A stretch of 64,000 nt of DNA from Toxonevra muliebris. Lineage: Eukaryota; Arthropoda; Insecta; Diptera; Pallopteridae. The position numbers were made by a program, and so were the translations under genes. The DNA lies in assembly GCA_963691655.1 (NCBI GenBank), contig OY829329.1:21280708-21344707 (forward strand), read 5' to 3'. Shown piece by piece: positions 40,701 to 49,700 of the stretch; within the stretch, counting starts at the first letter, position 1, and each line of letters starts with the position of its first letter. Below the pieces are notes generated by a model. That model was not told the DNA's origin, did not search any database, and saw only the letters and a program-made list of their open reading frames with translations.

Positions 40701-43700
40701 GAATTGACAAAAAAAAAAAAAATTAATTCCATTACTGAGAAATTGAAAATATTAATTACCGATTACAATTCCCAGGTATGAAATTTGTAATTTCTTGGAA
40801 TTATGACTGTAATTGTCCAGGAATTGAATTTACTTAGCTCTGCCTAAAAGTTTAGTTAAGTTTTACTATAGATCACTGGTGACCCAAAAGTCGTAAATGA
40901 CAACTTTTTACAATGAATTGGTTGTCAGCGAAAGCGAATCTGGATTCGTTTTTAGTCTATCATTTCTAGTTTCCTTGTGGTCAAGAAAGGGTTAAATAAA
41001 AAATTAATAGTAAAAGGACTTGGTATAACTTCAAAAAAAAATCTAATAAAAATGTACCAAAAAAACTCGTAACAAATCCCATTGAAGGTCACAGGGTCAC
41101 CGGTGACCCATGTGAAGTTCAGATCTTCAAAGGCGTAAAATTTGTCGATGAAAAATTGCAACAAGAAATGGGGTCAGAGTTTATAAATCCGGGTTTGGTT
41201 TTGCTCCGTCTCCGTCTCCGGTTTCCTTATGGTCCCGAAAGGGTTAAGAATCAGAAAGGATAATACTTTTGTTTTTTCTAATAATTTTTGTGATTTCCTT
41301 AACCGTGATTGAAACTCGAGACCTTAAACTAAGCAGTTTAAATAGCTCAGTTTCCACTGAATTATTGTTCAAAAATGGTACGACTTATAAAACAGACCGA
41401 AGGGACCAAAGAACACTGCCCATGGCTAGACACTAGGGCAGGTCGAACACATCATGTACCGAAAAACTTATTCTACTTGTCACTTAGACCAACTATGCCG
41501 AAGAGATTATTTTAAAATATTCGTTTTTTATTCACCCTTTACATTTGAAGTTTATAAATCGTTTTAATTTTTTTGGGTTGAGGAACCCAAATTTTATACT
41601 CACGTTTACCAAAATTATTTGTAAATATTTCAAAATTTCTTTAAGATTCATAATTTTTGTGACTTTTTCTTCTACCAAAAATGAATATTGCTGATCAAAG
41701 TGACAAGTAGTTCTTCGGCTACACAATACGAACAAAAATTCGTCCATACTATTCGACCAGCACTAGAAAATTCTAATGCGAGAACCTGCAAGATTTATCG
41801 AGAATTAGGTATGGGGAGTTTTAACTCTTCATAAACCACACCCTGAGGTTTATGAAGCAAACCAATCAAAAATTATTGTCTTTAGCAAGCCATACGAGAA
41901 TTTGTGATACCAAAACGACACATACACCGTGTAAATTGGCCCCTACAGGAAGGTAAGAAAATCAACTAATTAATATTAAGGAAAAATTTTTTAAATTTAA
42001 ATAAAAATTTCTACTAAAAAGAGGGGCCGATTCTTTTAGTCCCTACAGCATAAAACATTCATCTATGTCATTCAGTATTGGCTAAAGTATTTTATTTAAT
42101 ATTAAACATTTTTTTTTTAGACACAACAGCAGCAGCATTTTTGATCAATTATCATAATTTGATTTTGCTGTTTTGATTTTTTATTTCAATTCATTTTGTT
42201 TTTTATTATTTCTACTAATTTCAACTCAAAGACTCAACAGGTTTCTTCTTTCAGAAACAACAATCTATCGATAGATGTTAATGTAGACGTCATTGTTTAG
42301 GATTATTGTTGTTTTTATTTTGCTTGGTTGATTGCTGGGTCTTTTGTTTTTTTTTTTGTTTTTTTTATATAAGATTAGCGTGTTCGTTAAGTTGCCGATG
42401 CGAGAGGAGAAGCGAATATGGGCGGGAATATTGATATCAATGAACTACCGAAACTTTGCAATTGCCACTTGAGTTGAGAATGTTAAGTTATATTTAAATT
42501 GAACGTCGTCGTCAACGTTGCCATTGTCATCGTTTTGTTTTTTTTTTTTTGGTGGTTTTTAATTAACATCAACCGACCTGATCAACCGGTGTTTAAGTGT
42601 TTGTGTGAAGCTTAATGCCGCCACTGCCTTTTATGCCGTGTAGGAGAGAGAAAGAGAGAGAGAGGCAGATGCTTAAGAAAACTTGTTTTTAGGTATTCTA
42701 AAAAATTCGTTTCGTATTAATGACAAGAGTTTCCTTCACGTTATGTAATTTACCCTCGAATCTAAAACAAAATTTTATATGTCAGTGTCGTTGTTTGAAG
42801 AAATTGAGAAAAGCATAATTTATATAATTAATTCATTCAGTGAATTTCTATTGTGAGAAAATAAGCGCAAAAATATTTTTGAGTGGCATTTAAATCTGAT
42901 TCGTGAATAGTATTTAAATCTAATTTATGTGGCCGGAACTTGTATTTATTTCAGTATTAATTCTTATACTTGTGTTAGTTATAATCTTTTTGATTGGTTT
43001 CTTTTTTAATGATTTTCTTTTTTATGAGAAATTAAATGTTTCTTGTTATTCTGTGGGTTTTCCCTAATAATAACCAAGAGTTCAGAGTACGAATTTTTTA
43101 ATTGAAGTTGATAAAATAAAATAATCTTGGCAGATCAATTGTGCTGCTCGTATTTACATTCAAAAAAAAAAATATTTGGAACTTCCAAAGAATCTAATAG
43201 ATTTGAAAGTCTAGTTACAAAATGACAAGCTGCAATCAAATACGAAGTAAAAAATTTTAGTTAACGAAAATGCATGAAAAATATTTGAGTGCAAAAACGA
43301 AACAAAAATTTGTACTCAGCCGGTTTTGTTCGACTTCGCCATTCCTTATTTTTGTTTCGTTTTTGCACTCAAATATTTTCAATGCAGTTTTTGCACTCAA
43401 ATATTTTCAGTGCAGTTTTTGCTAACTAAAGTTTTTTACTTTGTATTTCCTTTCAGCCTGACAGTTGTGGATTCGCCGCAGCAATCTTCTCTTGAATGCT
43501 ATGATATCTTTGCTCATTTTCGTTAAAGAATCAATTAAAAAAACATGGCAAGCGATTCTTTTAGATTTACACATTTATTTTTTTAAGGGGTCAGAATGAA
43601 TTTATTTCTTAGAAGGAAAAAGAAATCAATTTTTTTTAAAACATAAATTTCGTATACTGTATATCTATAGAAATAAGGTAAAGACTGGTTTTTAGGGATC

Positions 43701-46700
43701 GCTGATTTCAAGCCTGAAGTCGATTTTCGAAATTCAAAATGGCGGATCCAATATGGTGGACGAATTTTGAAAAAAAGATTATTGGATTTTCATACAAATT
43801 AGTATCTAGAAGATTTTAGGGGTCACTGCTTACGAACGAGAAATCAGATTTTCGAAATTCAAAATGGCAGATCCAATATGGCGGACGAAAAAAAAATTCG
43901 ATTGGATTTTTATACAAATTGGTATCTATGGGGTTTTAGGGATCATTGATTACAAGCCTGAAGTAAGATTTACGAAATTCAAAATGGCGGATCCAATATG
44001 GCGGACAAAAAATATATCTTGGATTTCTTATACAAATTGGCATCAATGGAGTTTTAGGGATCGTTGATTACAAGCCCGAAGTCAAATTTCGAAATTCAGA
44101 ATGGTGGATCCAAAATGGCGGACGAATTTTGAAAAAAAAAATTATTGGATTTTTATACAAATTAGTATTTAGAAGATTTTAGGGGTCACTGAATACGAAC
44201 GTGAAGTAAGATTTTCGAAATTCAAAATGGCGTGTCCAATATGGGGGACGAATTTTGAAAAAAAAGATTGTTGGATTTTCATACAAATTAGTATCTAGGG
44301 AGTTTCAGGGGCCGCTAATTACGAACCTAAGGTCAGATTTTCAAAATTCAAAATGGCAGATCCAATATGGCGGACGAAAAAAAAATTTTGAAAAAAAGAT
44401 TGTTCGATTTTCATACCAATTAGTAACTAGAAGATTTTAAAAGTCACTGATTTCGAATCTGAAATCAGATTTTCAAAATTCAAAATGGCGGATATATTAT
44501 GCCTGACGAATTTTGAAAAAATTATTGAATTTACATCTAAGGGTTTTATAGGGTCGCTAATTACGAATCTGAAATCAGATTTTCGAAATTCAAAATAGCA
44601 TATCCAAAATGGTGGATGATTTTTTAATTTGATCAGATTTGCTTGAAACTCGTTACTCGAGTGTTTTGGGGATGACTGAATACGAATTTAATGTCTGATT
44701 GGTTAAAGCCTTCAATCGATCCGGAAATCGTAGGACTGTTCGCCGCAGGACTTCCTGATCAATTTCAGTCCAGGCTTTCTCTAATGAATTTGGCAGCGAC
44801 TCCAGACTGTGGTGTTGAGATGCACAAGCCTTACTCTCTAAAATACTCCAAATAGAGTAGTCCATTGGATTCAAGTCTGGCGAGTATGATGGCCATTCTT
44901 GAGATGTTATGAATCCAGAAAAATTGTCTTTTATCCATGTTTGCGTTAATTTTGCCATGTGGGAAGGTGTAGAATCTTGCTGGAAAGTCCAGTTTTCATT
45001 TCCAAATGTATCTTGGGCCCAGGGAAGAACATGTTCATTTAAAATGCTCCGATAAACAACAACCTGGTCAATTTTAACACCCTCTTCAACGAATATTAGA
45101 GGGGTTCTGGCATTAGCGGAAACTCCAGCCCATACCATAACGGAAGCTGGCTTTTGAACTCGGCCAACAGTCCTACTTGGTTGCGATGATGATGTTAGCC
45201 ACATTCGGTCATTTTGCGCATTGAAATGTTGTTCAACCGTGAAAATTTTTTCATCTGTAAACAAGATATTTTCAACATTTTTAACACGGAGGAGCGTAGC
45301 AACGCCTTGCATCTTTGCAGTCGCAATTCTTTCTTTTTTTGTGTCAGATCTTGAGCTTTTCGGAGCTTGTACGGCTTCAGATTAAGCTTTGATTTTGCAA
45401 TGATTCGCACTGTTTCACGGTTTACTCCCACTTCCTTAGCGATTTTCCTCATTGAGCGCCTTGGATTTCGCTTGACTCGTTTACGAATTTTTTCTGTTAA
45501 ACCAGTAGTGGCAACTGTTGAAAATTTTCCCCGGTCTCTATCTCCAAAACCCCCAGTTTCATTATATCGAATAATAGCTCGGTCTACCGTACGACTTGAC
45601 AAATTTAAAGCCTTTGCAATTTGACGGCTACAATAATTTGCCAAATGGAATTTCATAATTTCACGACGAATATTTTCCTTGTCCATTTTTATGGAAATTT
45701 CAAAATGTAATAACAAAAATTCAAATGAAATTAAAAGCAAAGCCAATGATGAATGAATTTGCTTTTTAAATTAAAGTAACGGTAAATGGCAAAGCTTGCT
45801 GCAAAGTATTAAACTTGCGTCACTTTACAATTGTCACCCTGTATACATCTACAGAAATCATATCAGAATATATCAGGGCCCGTAACAGAACAATGGCAAG
45901 TTAAGAAAACACATTATGGCCATGAGTATGTATGATCAGGGCCTTTCAGTAGCAGGAGAGGCAGCAAGAGTTAGGTGCTTTAGATTCAAAGATTTTGAGT
46001 GCCGAGTTATTTCAAGATTTGTATCTGTACAATGTAAGATAAAAAAAAACTTTTTTTATACTAAGCAAAGCCTTTCAGGAACTACTGATGCCCCGGCCTC
46101 ATAATTACAGAATTCCTCTATAAAATTATGACAAAGGAAGAGAATTCTCGGAAAATGAAGACATCCGAATGGGACTTTTCCGATGGTATACCAGTTTACT
46201 CATTTTCGTTAAAAAATCAATATTTCTTTGACTTCTTAAAATCAGAAAAATATTTTAAGAATAGAACTAAGTGTAGTTCACCATCTTCAATTAAAAAAAA
46301 TATCCAGAAAAAGAAGACCGAAAAAAACTGATTGGGGCATAACTAGCGGATCAAGAATTCACAGAACTATTCACTAAACAATTATGATTTCTTGAAAATT
46401 TAAATTACGTTATGGACCACCTGTGGCCCTAAGGTCCTCAAGGAAAATTTTTAAAGAATTTTTTATCAGTTTAAAACCAAAATTAAACGCTAGTAATGCA
46501 ATAACGCTAATAAATAGGAGGAGAATGCATTCAACTCATGATAATTTGATACTCTTTACTATTAAAAAGGCTCAGCGAATATGAATCGGTCCTAGGGTTT
46601 TTCTTTATCACCCCTGGTTTCTTTACGGTTCAGAAAGGGTTAAGTGAATAGTTAATATTAAAGAGCTTTGACTACCTTTAAAAAAAAAACAATTTTTTCA

Positions 46701-49700
46701 AAAATACTCGTTTAAGTTTACAGGGTCTCCCATGAAAGCTCATGCTTTTAGAAACCAAAAATCATATTTTGAAAAAAGAAATTGTAACAAGACCGCCATG
46801 GTCAGAGAATACAAATCCCCTCTAGTTTCTTTGGGGTTCCAAAAGATTTAAGAAGCAAGCTGTCTCAAGATTCTTAAAACTATAGAAACATCAAACTTGA
46901 ATAACCACATCCACATACAGTTGATTGCAAAGAAATATACACATATTTCTTTTATGAGCTTTATGAATGGTTAATAAACACTTTTTCCTATATTGTTCAA
47001 TTTCAATGATTCTTTTTAAACTAATAGAACTCAATAAAAAAAAAAATTCGAATACCTTAAAAATTACGCCACTTCATACAAAAGTAAAATGAAATTTTTG
47101 TAAAATTTGCAAAAAAAAAATTGTGAAAAAAAAACTTTTATTTTTATATTTTGTTATTCTGCCGCTAACTCTATCGCTTACTTATCATATCTTTTATTGC
47201 TTCTGCTCTGCTGCGTACACAGTTTATTTTTAGCCATACTTATATGTGCGGAATTTCGCACGTGCTCGATAACAAGCTGCGGTGTCCGAGTGGTTAAGGA
47301 GATGGACTTGAAATCCATTGGGTTTTACCCGCACAGGTTCGAATCCTGTCCGCAGCGGGTTTTTTTGTTGAAAATTTTTTATTAATATTTTTTTTTTATT
47401 TTTATGATTTTTCATTTATTTATTATCTAGTTTTTGGTTGACATTTGCACTTTTCACTTGCACATTTTGTTATCGCTATCTTAAATTGAGAGTAAAAACT
47501 TCATATGAAAAATATGGATTATCAATAGAAAGTATAGCATGCGATAATTCTCTTCTTTTTTCTTTCTCTCTTTCTGCACACTTCAGGGGAAATATTCAAC
47601 TCTGTTGAAATACGCTATGTGAAAAAAAAACACAACAACAAATTTGGGCTCTTACTTTTCAAAGGCGATGGATGATTTTTTTGAAAGAGAACAGTTTCCT
47701 GATCAGTTCCTCAAAAGGCTGCTATGTCAAATGAATTTATTTTTGAAGAAGTTTAATGTAAGTTAATATTTTGAAACCCTACAACTTTGAAATCTGGGGT
47801 AGAGTTGTTCATTATAAAAAGTTAGATAGTTTTTCTTTTTATATTAACTCTTCGCACCTGCTCTGTACTTTTATTTTCAGGGCGTATTTTGGTAGAAAAA
47901 TTCATATTCCTATGAGGAGCATTTTTGCTGAAGACAATGTGCCATTATTCCAAGCCATTTGTTTTTGTAAAAGCACTTAGGCTGTGCATTTCTCATCTCT
48001 CTTCTTTGCCTATAACAAAATGCAAAGCAACAACAGTTTCGTATGCTTTGTTGGTCTTCAACGTAGAGATTGTTGTTGTCTAACTTATGAGTATATAATC
48101 ATAAAGTTTATATGTATTGGTGTTTGCACTTCCATAAGAAACTTTTGGGCACCTTTGTTCCAAACCATTAATACCGTATGAAAACTTTTCACACAGTGAG
48201 AGAATTGCACTATTGCTCATTGAAAACCCACAACTATGATTGACCCATTGAAAGGGTAGCTTTATATTTTCTCTTTGCAGCTCTCTCCCTTTTTTTTGCA
48301 CACGTTCAGATATATCTAATTCTCTTTTGAAATGCATTAAGGCCGACAGAGTACCACACTCTCTTAACGCTTTTTTTACATGAAGTTTTGCGCTCTTTTC
48401 AATTGAGAGCATAAAAACTTCATACAAAAGAAAAAAAACGAAAAGAGAATGTGGCACTCTCTTCGATGAGTTCGCCGTTATACAGAAATTAAACAAAACA
48501 ACAAATAAGAATTTTCTCTTTTCTACAACGGTGAAAGAATGATTTTGTGAAGCGCAATATACAGCCCTAATTGATTTCTAAAAAAATACAAATGAACTGC
48601 TACGCAAATTTATTATTTTGAAGTCCTATATCTTTGATATCAGTGCGAATTTTTTTTTTGTGTGTTTCTACACCAAGTCTTTTATGATTTTCTGTGCCTT
48701 TTTTTCCGGAGCTCTTGTTATAAAATTTTCTGCAAATGGTTCGAAAGGTCGTTTTGATATTTGAGCGCCCTTTTTACTTTCTTATGAGAAACATTTTTGT
48801 TTAAGAGAGTATGTAAATATTCCTAGTAATTTACTAGGTATGGTTCAAGAAGAACTTAGGGTGATGTTATGCAAATCGTCGGTCACGTCACTTTTTAGGG
48901 TCTATTTTTGATTTTTCAACTCTCTGACCAAAGCATATTACGCAGACTCATGATTCGGCATCGAAAACCACATCATTTGGTGACCGTGGCCGACAAATTT
49001 TACTCTCCCGCTCTCTTTTCCAAACTTTCGTTTTATGTTGAAGCAACAACAACTCGAGCCCATGACGTGACCGTGCCCGTCTCTATAGCATAGCACTTAC
49101 GCACACTGTAAGAAGTTTTTGCTCTCCCTCTCAATGGAAACAAACGGCAATTGTTAGTCAACTGAAAACAACACGTGAAATATTTTCTTCTTCTTTCTCT
49201 CTCCGCGTATATTAGCATATATTCAACTCTTTTGAAATCTCCTATATAGCAACAAATACTTATGGTGGATTTACCTATCGCACTCTCTTGTCGTTTTTTT
49301 ACATATAAAGTTTTTCGCTCTCTTAAGTTGAGCGTAAAAACTACACATACAAAAAAATGGAAAAAGAATGCGGCACTCGACCGGTTTTTTTTTATATGAA
49401 GTTTTTCGCTCTCTTAAATTGAATAAAAAAAGAGAATACGGTACTCGAATGGTTTTTTTATATGAAGTTTTTCGCTCTCTTAAATATTCTTAGGATTATT
49501 ATGAGAGCGTATTGATTTTGTTCTATTAGTCGTGGTGAAATTATATATAAGGTGATAAGCAAAATTACAACAATTTCATCCATCTTTGTTGTTGCGACTA
49601 TAATGGCGGCATGCAGTTAATGTCAAAATGGAGAAAAAAAACAAAGAGTCAAAAGTAAACAATGATTTTGAAAGTAAATGGTATTGGCCACGAAGTATGA

